Assembly (NCBI GenBank): GCA_023665185.1
Contig: JAMPEL010000013.1
Coordinates: 1-63,431 of the forward strand
Source: Roseburia sp.
GTDB lineage: Bacteria; Bacteroidota; Bacteroidia; Bacteroidales; Bacteroidaceae
Reading direction: 5' to 3'
DNA: 63,431 bases
The position numbers and the translations under genes are program-made. Shown here one piece after another: positions 1 through 8,146 of the stretch; position 1 is the first letter of the stretch, and each line of letters starts with the position of its first letter. Below the pieces are notes generated by a model. It did no database searches. It saw nothing but the letters and a program-made list of their open reading frames with translations, and was not told the origin of the DNA.

Positions 1-2756
1 CGTTTTATCAGTCCAAGATGCTTGTCTTTCAATGCTTCTTGTATGATGTCCGTCTGCTCTTTTTGCAGGTAATCATATTCTGAGAGATAATGATTCAATA
101 CCGCAGGGGCAATATCTTCCTCTTGGGCAAGGGAATTGACGGCATTGTTGCGCTCTGTTATTATATAGTTGTTCAGTTTCTCCTCAAGGTCGCTTGTTCC
201 GTCGGCTTTACGGCTCATGAATCCGGCTTTGTCGTCATCCACATTCTGTTGGATAAAACCGTCTATCAATTTTGCTTTGTTACGCAATTCGGCATCCTTT
301 ATCATGGTGTCGATAATCGCTTTTCGGCGGTCTGTGTAGTCCTCGCTGTATGGATTTAGTTCGGCAATCAGTTCAAGGATATAAGCGACGTTGATGATGT
401 CACTGTGAAGCAGTTCCAGACAGAAATCAATATCGTCCAAATTATCCTCTTCCGGTGTGTCATCACCAGAATCGGATGAAGGAGTTGAGGATGGCGTGGT
501 AATGGCAAACGTATCGTGAATGTCCAGATATTTACTCCTGAAATCCATGAATTGCTGTTCGGTCATGCCTAATTCTTCGTCATCGGCGGAGAAATCATCA
601 TAAATCTGAATCTCCGCGTGTTTCTTGATGAGGTCACGGAATGCCAGAACAAAATCTTTTTTGTCCTTTTCGCTTTGCAATAGGTCTACGGCGTCTGGTG
701 TAGGATATGTCTCCAAGAATGTCTTTGCCACCTCCTGATACTCCTGTTTTACCTCTTCAAACGGTGGACGGACAATCTCCTCCGGATTATTGCTGTTGCT
801 GAACAGTCGGATGGCTGTGTCCACATTGCTTTTCAAGTCACGGAAACAAACAATCTTGCCAAAACGTTTCTTCTCGTTCAGCACACGGTTGGTTCGGCTG
901 AAAGCCTGCAACAGACCGTGATATTCCATGTTCTTGTCCACATACAGCGTGTTGAGCTTCTTGGAATCAAAACCAGTAAGGAACATTCCAACCACAAGAC
1001 AGAGGTCAAGCGACTTCATGTCCGCTTTCTTCTTTTTCAACCGAAGATTGATGTCGTCGTAATAAGCGCGGAAGTTCTCTGTGGAGAATGACGTACCGAA
1101 CATCTCATTGTAGTCGTCCATAATGGCTTGCAGTTCGTCGGCATCACCTATGCTGTCGCTCACAAACTGTCCCGTGTTCATGCCTGTAAGTTCGTCGTCC
1201 TGACTGTTGTTTGCAGCATACGTAAACACGGCACCAATGCGTATCTTAGGATTCAACGATTTGAATATCTTGTAATACCGGATAAGCATCGGAACGGACT
1301 GCACGGCAAAGAGCGCGTCAAACTCACCGTCGAATGTTGACTTATTGAAATTATTAAGGATGAATTTGGCAATCTCCTCCATGCGGTTGGCGTTGCCATT
1401 TTCCACATTTTCGTTGCCTTTATAGTATTCCACAAGAAAGCCAAGTACGTTCTCATCGGCAATGGCATCTTTAATCAGATAGCTGTGCAGGCATTTCCCA
1501 AAGATTTCCTTTGTGGTATGCCCATCAACGGCATTTTCTACGAATATCGGTGTTCCGGTGAAACCAAAAGCCTGTGTGTTGTCGAAGAACTTCATGATGT
1601 TCTTGTGGCTGTCCCCGAAATGACTTCGGTGGCACTCATCGAAAATCATCACAATGCGCGAATGACGTATGCTTTCTATCTTGTTGCTATACCATTGGCG
1701 GCTGACGGCGGCATTCAGCTTTTGGATGGTGGTGATGATGATCTTTGAGTTGCTGTGCAAGCGTTTCACCAACTCGTCCGTATTGTCTGTGCTGTCTACT
1801 GCTCCCGGTTCAAAAGCCTCATACTCCGTCTGTGTCTGAGTGTCGAGGTCGTGACGGTCTACCACAAACATCACCTTATCCACATCATCCAGTTCTGAGA
1901 CAAGTTGAGCAGCCTTGAACGATGTCAGTGTCTTTCCTGCTCCGGTTGTATGCCAGATATATCCGTTATCATTGGAGTTTACCACACGGTCGAGTATCTT
2001 TTCTACGGCATAGTATTGATAGGGGCGCAACACCATCAGGCATTTGTCTCCTTCATGCAGCACGATATATTTGCTAATGATTTTGCCTAAAGTACATTTA
2101 TCGAAGAAGAATATGGCAAACTTTTCCAGTTCATTGAATGGAACATTTTCCTGGTCGGTCCAGTTGAATGTGAATTTATATCCGCTATTGGGATTGTTGG
2201 CAAAGTAGCGCGTGTTTACTCCGTTAGAGATAACGAACAGCTGGATGTAGTCGAACAGACCATGAAATGAGGTCTTGTGATAACGCTGTATCTGGTGATA
2301 AGCCTGCTTAAGCTCAACACCTCTGCGTTTCAGTTCTATCTGCACCAATGGCAGACCATTAATCAATAGAGTAACATCATAACGGCATTTTTTACGACCT
2401 TCAATCGTTATCTGGTTGGAAACCTGAAACTCATTCTGACACCAGTGCTGACGGTTCAGAAACTCCACCCATAGTCTGTCTCCGTTGTCCATTTCAAGCG
2501 GAAACAAGTCACGCAGTTTCTTAGCCTTTTCAAAGCGGGTTCCCCCTTCAAGATAAATCTGTATCTTTTCAAATTCGGAGTCGCTGAACTCTGTGCGTCC
2601 CAGTTCCGCCAGTTTCTTCTTATTGTGTATCTCCAACTGACGTTTAAAGTTAGCCACAAGATTCGTCTCTTCATCAAGATGAACATATTCGTAGTTCATT
2701 TGCTGAAGAGTCGCTATCAGTCCGTTTTCAAGAGCGGCCTCACTTTGTATTGCCAT
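1..2756 (-). CDS. hsdR: Type I restriction enzyme R subunit HsdR (partial, 3' end outside window)
   Basis: Motor and nuclease subunit of a type I restriction-modification complex: ATP-driven DNA translocation and cleavage of unmethylated DNA. The frame is open for about 918 codons from an ATG at 2756 to the window edge, so the C-terminus and any hsdM/hsdS genes lie outside to the left. Visible in order: a nuclease core with an Asp (YDVTLL) followed by IELK (the D...ExK pattern), Walker A TTGAGKT, a DECH helicase box, FTGTP (motif III-like), GFDSKKLNTLYVDK and QAFSRTNR (motif VI). An acidic low-complexity linker (SSDSGDDTPEEDN) follows the helicase part. The gene lies 23 bp downstream of a small HTH regulator gene and is probably cotranscribed with it. 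The assignment is firm; the specificity partner is not visible. Confidence 0.95.
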   Translation of the reverse strand, partial: MAIQSEAALENGLIATLQQMNYEYVHLDEETNLVANFKRQLEIHNKKKLAELGRTEFSDSEFEKIQIYLEGGTRFEKAKKLRDLFPLEMDNGDRLWVEFLNRQHWCQNEFQVSNQITIEGRKKCRYDVTLLINGLPLVQIELKRRGVELKQAYHQIQRYHKTSFHGLFDYIQLFVISNGVNTRYFANNPNSGYKFTFNWTDQENVPFNELEKFAIFFFDKCTLGKIISKYIVLHEGDKCLMVLRPYQYYAVEKILDRVVNSNDNGYIWHTTGAGKTLTSFKAAQLVSELDDVDKVMFVVDRHDLDTQTQTEYEAFEPGAVDSTDNTDELVKRLHSNSKIIITTIQKLNAAVSRQWYSNKIESIRHSRIVMIFDECHRSHFGDSHKNIMKFFDNTQAFGFTGTPIFVENAVDGHTTKEIFGKCLHSYLIKDAIADENVLGFLVEYYKGNENVENGNANRMEEIAKFILNNFNKSTFDGEFDALFAVQSVPMLIRYYKIFKSLNPKIRIGAVFTYAANNSQDDELTGMNTGQFVSDSIGDADELQAIMDDYNEMFGTSFSTENFRAYYDDINLRLKKKKADMKSLDLCLVVGMFLTGFDSKKLNTLYVDKNMEYHGLLQAFSRTNRVLNEKKRFGKIVCFRDLKSNVDTAIRLFSNSNNPEEIVRPPFEEVKQEYQEVAKTFLETYPTPDAVDLLQSEKDKKDFVLAFRDLIKKHAEIQIYDDFSADDEELGMTEQQFMDFRSKYLDIHDTFAITTPSSTPSSDSGDDTPEEDNLDDIDFCLELLHSDIINVAYILELIAELNPYSEDYTDRRKAIIDTMIKDAELRNKAKLIDGFIQQNVDDDKAGFMSRKADGTSDLEEKLNNYIITERNNAVNSLAQEEDIAPAVLNHYLSEYDYLQKEQTDIIQEALKDKHLGLIK

Positions 2757-2779
2757 ATATTTTTACGTACAATTTTAAT

Positions 2780-2995
2780 TTACTTCGTTTTAACTATTAG
2801 CTCGCGCATATCAATATCCAGACATTCTGCAATCTTTAGCAGTGTCTCAAGTCCTGGTTGAGCTGTATTTGTACACCATTTGGATACAGTTGCTTGATCC
2901 TTGCCAAGTTGTTCTGCAAGCCATTTGTTGGTTCGCCTTTGCTCTGCCAAAACGGCTTTCAAACGATTTATAATAGGTTTTTCTGTAGAAACCAT
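2780..2995 (-). CDS. XRE/Cro-CI family HTH regulator, 71 aa
   Basis: A single helix-turn-helix DNA-binding domain of the Cro/CI (XRE) type that occupies nearly the whole 71-residue protein: ...NKWLAEQLGKDQATVSKW... followed by a typical third/fourth helix segment (PGLETLLKIAECLDIDMREL). It lies immediately upstream of hsdR on the same strand, separated by 23 bp. This placement resembles the controller proteins of restriction-modification systems, which time endonuclease expression. That role is inferred from position only; it could also be a simple autorepressor. A perfect 6-bp-arm palindrome overlaps its own predicted -7 element. Confidence 0.85.
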   Translation of the reverse strand: MVSTEKPIINRLKAVLAEQRRTNKWLAEQLGKDQATVSKWCTNTAQPGLETLLKIAECLDIDMRELIVKTK

Positions 2996-3015
2996 ATCGT
3001 ACCTTTCTGTATTTC

Positions 3016-3031
3016 AGTTACAAAGGTAACT
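3016..3031 (-). promoter_or_regulatory. Candidate promoter -7 element with overlapping palindromic operator for the XRE-hsdR operon
   Basis: AGTTAC-AAAG-GTAACT is a perfect palindrome (6-bp arms, 4-nt centre). Read leftward, it contains TACCTTTG (3021-3028), which matches the Bacteroidetes -7 consensus TAnnTTTG, about 25 bp upstream of the XRE start. No clear TTTG -33 box is seen. A palindrome on top of the -7 element is what autoregulation by the XRE protein would look like; this is inference. Confidence 0.45.
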
Positions 3032-3617
3032 AAAAATTTCAGAATAGAGTTGGGGTATAGAAATTATTTTTCAAAATATTTGCGAATTAGTTCAATTTTT
3101 ATTTACTGTCCTTTCTTCTAAGGAGTTCATGAGTCCCAACAGACCTTTATCTTAGTTTTCTAATAACCACCATAAGGCAATTGATATTATCTTGTAAAAC
3201 ACTCAAGAGATAGAATTTCTGAAGGAACTATTGGAGTTTACTTCATTGTGTTTTTATATTTTGCCTTCAAAAAAAAGAAAAGTAGGGAAGATATATAACT
3301 TACAGTATGTGCAATTCTATTTTCCCTGCTTCATTACACTTTATTTTAAGCGTACTATATATACGCTTACATAATAAAGTAAAGTGATGTGTGCGCCTTA
3401 CCAACAAGGAGGATGTCCTTTTCTCTTTTTTAAAGGCAAATCGTTTATTTATTCCCTACTTTTCGCCTTAAAGATAGTTAAATACGTTAAATTTTCACTT
3501 GCAGAACTCATTTAGAAACTACTACTGCCACTTTTCTACCGTATAACACGTATAATGTTGACTACCAATAAGTAACAAATACCAAAACTACACCATCTCA
3601 TTTCTCCTTGTCTGAAA
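3032..3617. other. Gene-free region with an imperfect inverted repeat
   Basis: AT-rich spacer between the acetyltransferase gene (end 3618) and the XRE promoter. The only structure seen is an imperfect inverted repeat around 3336-3386 with a perfect core AAGCGTA (3348-3354)/TACGCTT (3362-3368), flanked by partly complementary ACTTTATT/AATAAAGT. No credible coding frame. Confidence 0.5.
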
Positions 3618-4115
3618 TCATTTACACGACAAATGAAAAGCCTTGCGAGGTGTGCCGTCTGCCACCCGTATAACACCACAATATGTAAAACCATGCTTGA
3701 CAATCCAACCAAGCATCGGAGCATTGTCAGAATGGGTGTCAATACGAATATCTATTCCAAAATCCTTGCAAAACCCAAGCACTATGTCTGCTATACCTTT
3801 TGTTCCCGGAGCAGAAGCAATCCTATGAATCGTTCCGTATGGCTCATCATTCAGCCATGCCCCGTCAATAGAAACATAATTAGGCTCATCGCCTGTCACA
3901 AACACAAACACTCCCACAATCCTGCCATCGTCTTCTATCACATAATGGCTGTCAGCTTTCATATCCGCCAGAATCCTGTCGCGCGAGGGATAGCCGTCCA
4001 CCCATTGTGTGGCATTGCCCGACTCACGCATTCTGCTCCGCGCATATTCGTATATCGCCATCACATCATCCAAATCGGCAACCACCGTATTCCGTATAAT
4101 TCTATTACCCTTCAT
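3618..4115 (-). CDS. GNAT family N-acetyltransferase
   Basis: 165-residue acetyl-CoA-dependent N-acetyltransferase. The GNAT layout is visible: an N-terminal RNTVVADLDDVMAIYEYAR helix, a central strand HYVIEDDGRIVGVFVF, the acetyl-CoA-binding region HRIASAPGTKGIADIVL (R/Q-x-x-G-x-G/A-like loop), then DIRIDTHSDNAPMLGWIVKHGF and YCGVI, the usual strand plus C-terminal 'N..M...Y.K.GF' helix. The substrate is unknown; small Bacteroidetes GNATs of this size are often annotated only to family level. The sugar O-acetyltransferase gene lies 63 bp upstream on the same strand, so the two may be cotranscribed. Confidence 0.85.
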   Translation of the reverse strand: MKGNRIIRNTVVADLDDVMAIYEYARSRMRESGNATQWVDGYPSRDRILADMKADSHYVIEDDGRIVGVFVFVTGDEPNYVSIDGAWLNDEPYGTIHRIASAPGTKGIADIVLGFCKDFGIDIRIDTHSDNAPMLGWIVKHGFTYCGVIRVADGTPRKAFHLSCK

Positions 4116-4178
4116 AAAAATTCATCTAAAAAGAAATCATTTCCAATTAAAAATGACATACAGGCAATACATGCCAAT

Positions 4179-4754
4179 CTACAGAATGCCCGATGTCCCC
4201 AGTCCATCAGCCCGTCTGACAATTCTCGCAGGATTGCCAACAGCCACCACATCGTCCTCTATATCTTTGGTAACCACACTTCCTGCTCCTATTACGCATC
4301 TGTCTCCTATAGTCACTCCCGGACAAATGACCACACCACCCCCAATCCAACAATCCTGACCAATAGTAACCGGATAGGCATATTCCTTGCTTCCCCTGCG
4401 CTCTATATAATCCATCGGATGGTGAGGTGTATAAATCTTCACATCCGGACCAATAAGCGTATGTGCCCCTATTGTGATATAAGCTCCGTCCAGAAATGTA
4501 CAGTTTGCATTGACAAACACATTTTCGCCAAGCCGTATGCCATGACCGTGATCGCAATGAAAAGGAGGGCATATAACAGATGAGGAGGGGATTCCCGGCA
4601 CAAGTTCTTCAAGCAACTCACGATATCCCTCATCATAAGTACACATCATACGCAGTCTTGCCAACAACTTCTTGACATGTACAAAACTGTCTTGTATATC
4701 AGGAGCTGACATATCAGCCAGCTCGCCACGACGCATTTTCTCAAGTTCCTTCAT
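4179..4754 (-). CDS. Sugar O-acetyltransferase (maltose/galactoside acetyltransferase, LacA/Maa/NodL type)
   Basis: 191-residue left-handed beta-helix acetyltransferase that transfers acetyl from acetyl-CoA to a sugar hydroxyl. It has the N-terminal Maa domain (EKMRRGELADMSAPDIQDSFVHVKKLLARL), hexapeptide repeats (VFVNANCTFLDGAYITIGAHTLIGPDVKI), the family's TPHHPMD loop carrying the catalytic-type His, then VTIGQDCWIGGGVVICPGVTIG and the GAGSVVTKDI...VGNPARIVR ending. Length and ending match the family. The physiological acceptor sugar cannot be read from sequence. It is the upstream gene of a probable two-gene unit with the GNAT gene. Confidence 0.9.
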   Translation of the reverse strand: MKELEKMRRGELADMSAPDIQDSFVHVKKLLARLRMMCTYDEGYRELLEELVPGIPSSSVICPPFHCDHGHGIRLGENVFVNANCTFLDGAYITIGAHTLIGPDVKIYTPHHPMDYIERRGSKEYAYPVTIGQDCWIGGGVVICPGVTIGDRCVIGAGSVVTKDIEDDVVAVGNPARIVRRADGLGTSGIL

Positions 4755-4970
4755 ATAAAAACTCTACACTGAATTTATTATCGCAGACAAAGGTACATCA
4801 TTTTCCTATTAAAATGCAGAAAGGCAATAATATTAAATTCCGGATTTTGTATAGAAGAGCCTATGGATATACTAAGTATCATGGTACCAATATGCTACAA
4901 TCAGAGAGATGGAGCAACTGTTCTGCAAATACGATAAGACTGCTGTCTAAAACCATTTCCACTCCACTAA

Positions 4971-5001
4971 ATTCTCAAAACCGCACTGCGGTTTTGAGAA
5001 T
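4971..5001. repeat. Perfect 15-bp-arm palindrome of a repeat family (related to 16068-16160)
   Basis: Arms 4971-4985 and 4987-5001 are perfectly complementary around a single C (core CCGCACTGCGG, outer ATTCTCAAAA/TTTTGAGAAT). The sequence that follows, GCGGTTTTGAGAATCTTGCG and GTGC, closely matches GCGGTTTTGAGATTTTTGCG plus GTGC at 16120-16142, so this is a dispersed family and not a private hairpin. It lies in the 328-bp spacer between the sugar acetyltransferase start (4754) and the 3' end of the first recombinase gene (5083). It could also terminate the recombinase transcript. No other feature was found in that spacer. Confidence 0.7.
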
Positions 5002-5082
5002 CTTGCGTGCCACTCCGAGTTTCGCTGAATAGTTCTCAAAGACATCATTCAGAAGAAAAGCTGGAAGTGACAACGAACTTCA

Positions 5083-6291
5083 TCACAACCCACTAAGTAT
5101 AATCCGATTTGCATTATCAACCAAATGGGTGTCAAGCGAAGTAAGATAGATCATGGTTGTACGCTCAGAGTCATGCCCCATTCCCTCACTGATGACAGAG
5201 ATTGGTATATTCTTGCTTTTGGCTATGGATGCCCACGAATGGCGCGCCACATACATTGTAAGCGGAATGGACAGCCCCACCATACGTCCAATTCGCTTTA
5301 GCTTGCAATTGACAAAATGCGAGACATTCTTGTATTGCTTTCTCTCATCATCAGTCACCTTTATTATCGGCAAAAGATATTTTGTCTCCACATGACTGTA
5401 TTTGTCCAAGATGCCCTGCATACAAGGTTCCCACTTAATAAACAACTGCTGCCCTGTCTTCTGTCTCCGATAAGACAAAACGCCATTTTTGAGGTCTGTC
5501 TTCTTCAGATATGTCATATCGACAAAAGCCATACCCCTTGTATAGAAACTGAACATGAAAATGTCCCTCGCATAATCCAGATTCGGAAACCGAGTCAGGT
5601 CGAGAAGTTTTATCTTCCGGACAACATCAAGCGGAATGGCACGCTTCACAGTCTTGCTCACTCCTGTATATACATGCCGGAACGGGTTGCGCTGAACTGT
5701 AATCCCCTTTTCGACCGCACGATTATACACCGCACGCATCACTCTCATATAGAAAGAGCTTGTATTCAGCCCCACCTGTTCCTCTTTTCGGAGAAAAGCC
5801 TCGTATGCCTGCATCAGGTCGGAATCGAAATCATCAAACATAACATCTCTGTCGCCGACAAACCTCATAAAGCTGTTCAACGTACTTATATAAGCCTCGC
5901 TGGTACGCTCTTTCCCCGAATTTTCAAGATTCTTTATCACCTCCTGCATAAACGGGAAAAGGAACATCTCATTGGACGAATCTGAAAATGAGCGGATAAT
6001 GTCATTTACCGTATATGTTTTTCCCTTGCTTTCAAAATAATCGATAATCTTGTGCAATTTCCGCATATCCTTTGCTATTTTTCCATTCAGCCCACACAGA
6101 TAAATATCCCGCTCAGTATTTGGTGAGTCCGGCAAAAGAATATTACATTTCACATCATCCCATTCATCAGGAAATATCTTATATCCGATTTTCATATACC
6201 GTGTAGCCCGGTTATGCAATAACTGATAATACACAGAACCTTCTTTTCCCGCTACAGACGAAGGTCGGAACTTAATTTTTACTGTTGCCAT
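5083..6291 (-). CDS. Tyrosine recombinase / DNA invertase-like integrase (402 aa)
   Basis: Site-specific tyrosine recombinase. The start is taken at 6291 (MATVKIKFRPSS), not the longer in-frame ATG at 6531, because this gives exactly the same 402-residue length and N-terminus as the paralogue at 8147-9355. An N-terminal arm-type DNA-binding domain (about residues 1-90) and a SAM-like core-binding domain (about 105-200) precede the catalytic domain. Catalytic residues are R252 (FYTRG), R350 in YVARHSW, H373 in GMGHDS and Y382. The usual first His of the HxxR motif is Tyr, as is common in the Bacteroides relatives known as DNA invertases. Whether it inverts a local segment, integrates an element or recombines hsdS genes is not shown by the sequence. 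Confidence 0.9.
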   Translation of the reverse strand: MATVKIKFRPSSVAGKEGSVYYQLLHNRATRYMKIGYKIFPDEWDDVKCNILLPDSPNTERDIYLCGLNGKIAKDMRKLHKIIDYFESKGKTYTVNDIIRSFSDSSNEMFLFPFMQEVIKNLENSGKERTSEAYISTLNSFMRFVGDRDVMFDDFDSDLMQAYEAFLRKEEQVGLNTSSFYMRVMRAVYNRAVEKGITVQRNPFRHVYTGVSKTVKRAIPLDVVRKIKLLDLTRFPNLDYARDIFMFSFYTRGMAFVDMTYLKKTDLKNGVLSYRRQKTGQQLFIKWEPCMQGILDKYSHVETKYLLPIIKVTDDERKQYKNVSHFVNCKLKRIGRMVGLSIPLTMYVARHSWASIAKSKNIPISVISEGMGHDSERTTMIYLTSLDTHLVDNANRIILSGL

Positions 6292-6389
6292 ATTATTTAT
6301 ATTTTTGATACAAAATTGAAAATGCCACCTGAATACTCCTATATCCACTTGTATTTCAGCAAAAAAACACCGAAAACACGAATATACAA

Positions 6390-6420
6390 TTTGTGATTCT
6401 GATATAAATAAGTAAATTTG
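6390..6420 (+). promoter_or_regulatory. Bacteroidetes-type promoter for the DUF4923 lipoprotein gene
   Basis: TTTG at 6390-6393, a 19-nt spacer, then TAAATTTG at 6413-6420: a full match to the Bacteroidetes -33/-7 pattern. It points rightward, about 80 bp upstream of the chosen start at 6501. Confidence 0.75.
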
Positions 6421-6500
6421 CAACAAACTACTTAAATTCATGATTGGCAAACTCTGCCATGAAGGGAAGAATAACAACAAATAAAAACTCAAGAAAGAAC

Positions 6501-7214
6501 ATGAAAACAGGAAAAACAATCTCATTCGCATCCATATTATTAGGAACTTCTATGATGTGCAGCTGCGGAGGTTCCATGCCGGCAAACTCAGCCACATCAG
6601 AACAAACTCAGGCTTCTGCTGAAGGAAACGGACCGGGCGCAATTCTCGGCTCATTATTGGGAGGAGCCACAGGAGGCAGCACAGAGGGTGCAATGAATAC
6701 AGGTTCGCTGATAGGCGGCATCATAGGTCAGCTCACTTCTGCCAGCTCACAGACATCCATTGTAGGAACATGGACATATACAGAACCAACCGTACAGTTT
6801 GAAAGCGAAAACCTGCTTGCACAGGCAGGCGGTGTGGTGGCAGGACAAGCAGTCGTAAAGAAAGTGCAGCCTTATTATGAGAAAGCGGGCATCAAGGCTG
6901 GTGCCATTTCATTTACCTTCAACGAAGACAAGAGTTGTTCTTTCATCATCAACGGAAAGGAACATACTGGCACGTATGAATATGACAACAAGACAAATGT
7001 ACTTACCATAAAAGGCAATCTCGGCTTTAACTTGGCTACTGCATACGCTACAATATCAGCCAACAACCTTGCCATCACATTCGACTCATCAAAACTTATG
7101 TCTGTGGCACAGACACTTGGTGCCGCATCGACAAACACAACCATATCGGCTCTTTCGGGAATAGCGTCTTCATACAACGGTATGAAAACCGGATTCTTGT
7201 TCAAGAAAAACTGA
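6501..7214 (+). CDS. DUF4923-like exported lipoprotein
   Basis: 237-residue protein predicted to sit in an envelope membrane. The start is placed at 6501 (MKTGKTISFASILLG), not 6444, because this gives a direct N-terminal signal peptide ending MCSC, where the last Cys is a plausible lipid anchor. A Gly/Ala/Ser-rich linker (GPGAILGSLLGGATGGSTEG...GSLIGGIIGQL) is followed by a lipocalin-like domain: IVGTWTYTEPTVQFESENLLAQAGG..., SFTFNEDKSCSFIINGKEHTGTYEYD and LTIKGNLGF. This agrees with the DUF4923 family of Bacteroidales, whose function is unknown. It is divergent from the recombinase gene and followed by a 13-bp hairpin. Moderate confidence in the family name, high that it is real and exported. 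Confidence 0.85.
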   Translation: MKTGKTISFASILLGTSMMCSCGGSMPANSATSEQTQASAEGNGPGAILGSLLGGATGGSTEGAMNTGSLIGGIIGQLTSASSQTSIVGTWTYTEPTVQFESENLLAQAGGVVAGQAVVKKVQPYYEKAGIKAGAISFTFNEDKSCSFIINGKEHTGTYEYDNKTNVLTIKGNLGFNLATAYATISANNLAITFDSSKLMSVAQTLGAASTNTTISALSGIASSYNGMKTGFLFKKN

Positions 7215-7235
7215 TATTAGACCTAAACTTACCAG

Positions 7236-7266
7236 CAGCCATTTTCTTTTATCAAGAAAATGGCTG
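7236..7266 (+). terminator. Hairpin after the DUF4923 gene
   Basis: Perfect 13-bp arms 7236-7248/7254-7266 (CAGCCATTTTCTT) with a 5-nt loop, 21 bp after the stop codon. There is no clear U-run after it, so termination strength is uncertain. Confidence 0.6.
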
Positions 7267-7288
7267 TAAACAGTTGTACACAAATATA

Positions 7289-8047
7289 ATGGATATGACC
7301 GAACCCGGATATGTATATATTCTGACGAATCCAAGTTTTCGCAAGGATTGGGTAAAGATTGGTAAAAGCTCACGTCCTGTCAATATAAGATCTAAAGAAC
7401 TGGATAATACTGCCGTACCATTACCCTTCGATATTTACGCAACCATAAAAACGGTAAAATACAATGAGGTCGAGAAAGCTGTACATGATATAATTGACGA
7501 GCTTACAGACCTTCGTATTCGTCCGAATCGCGAGTTCTTCAATATCGCACCTCAAAAAGCTTTGGATATTCTAAAAAAGATAGCGCAAACAATAGATGAC
7601 GCTGTTATAACAGAATACGCAAACAACCAGCCTCTGTGTAGCAATCATTTCATATCCAAATCGTGTCAGAAAACAAAGGAAAACGAACGTACTGACAACA
7701 GAGGAGGGCGAGATTGTACAAAATACTCACTTAACGGAGCTGGCATATACGGCAAAGGTAAATTGGCATTGGAAATTGTCCGTGTATATATTCAGAATCA
7801 CCGTGTCGCTTATAATGAGTTGGCTAACCTATTACCCAAAGGCCTTATAAAAACCGTGGAAGAAGTAAACCGTTGGAAACTTGAGGCCAATGATACACAC
7901 AAGGATAGAAGATGGTTTGAAAAAGACATTCTGACCTCTGCTGACGGTATCAACTTTGTTGTCTCAACACAACACTGCAAAGGCAATATCAATAAGATTT
8001 TTAAGATTGCCGACAAATTTGGTCTTGCGATCAAAGAACTGAAATAA
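7289..8047 (+). CDS. GIY-YIG superfamily (T5orf172/MUG113-type) protein with an unassigned C-terminal domain
   Basis: About 252 residues. The N-terminal roughly 95 residues have the GIY-YIG-superfamily arrangement: GYVYILTNPSF, then VKIGKSSRPVNIRSKEL (the Y-I-G counterpart 'VKIG' and the following Arg), then FDIYATIKTVKYNEVEKAVHDII and EFFNIAP. This corresponds to the T5orf172-type nuclease domain seen in phage and mobile genes. A polar linker (about 110-145) leads to a C-terminal domain (TKYSLNGAGIYGKGKLALEIVRVYI...RWFEKDILTSADGINFVVS) that I cannot name; it reads as a compact alpha/beta fold. The start at 7289 is preferred over 7274 or 7295, without strong ribosome-binding evidence. The gene sits between two recombinase paralogues, which suggests a mobile or variable locus. 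Confidence 0.75.
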   Translation: MDMTEPGYVYILTNPSFRKDWVKIGKSSRPVNIRSKELDNTAVPLPFDIYATIKTVKYNEVEKAVHDIIDELTDLRIRPNREFFNIAPQKALDILKKIAQTIDDAVITEYANNQPLCSNHFISKSCQKTKENERTDNRGGRDCTKYSLNGAGIYGKGKLALEIVRVYIQNHRVAYNELANLLPKGLIKTVEEVNRWKLEANDTHKDRRWFEKDILTSADGINFVVSTQHCKGNINKIFKIADKFGLAIKELK

Positions 8048-8107
8048 AAAAAGTCCTCCATGACATACGCTCAAACACAGGAATGTATGCCACGGAAAAC
8101 TTTTTTT
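8046..8107. terminator. Bidirectional terminator-like imperfect hairpin
   Basis: AAAAAAAGT (8046-8054) and ACTTTTTTT (8099-8107) form the base of an imperfect hairpin, with ACATAC/GTATG pairing inside. It lies between the convergent 3' ends of the GIY-YIG gene and the second recombinase gene, with a U-run available in either direction. Confidence 0.55.
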
Positions 8108-8146
8108 GATACAGCTACAGCACACCCCTGTCCTAAAAAAAAGAAC

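Noticed and set aside
3633..4583. 316-codon plus-strand frame opposite the two acetyltransferase genes
   Set aside because: Antisense shadow: the minus-strand frames carry clear GNAT and hexapeptide motifs, the plus frame carries none.
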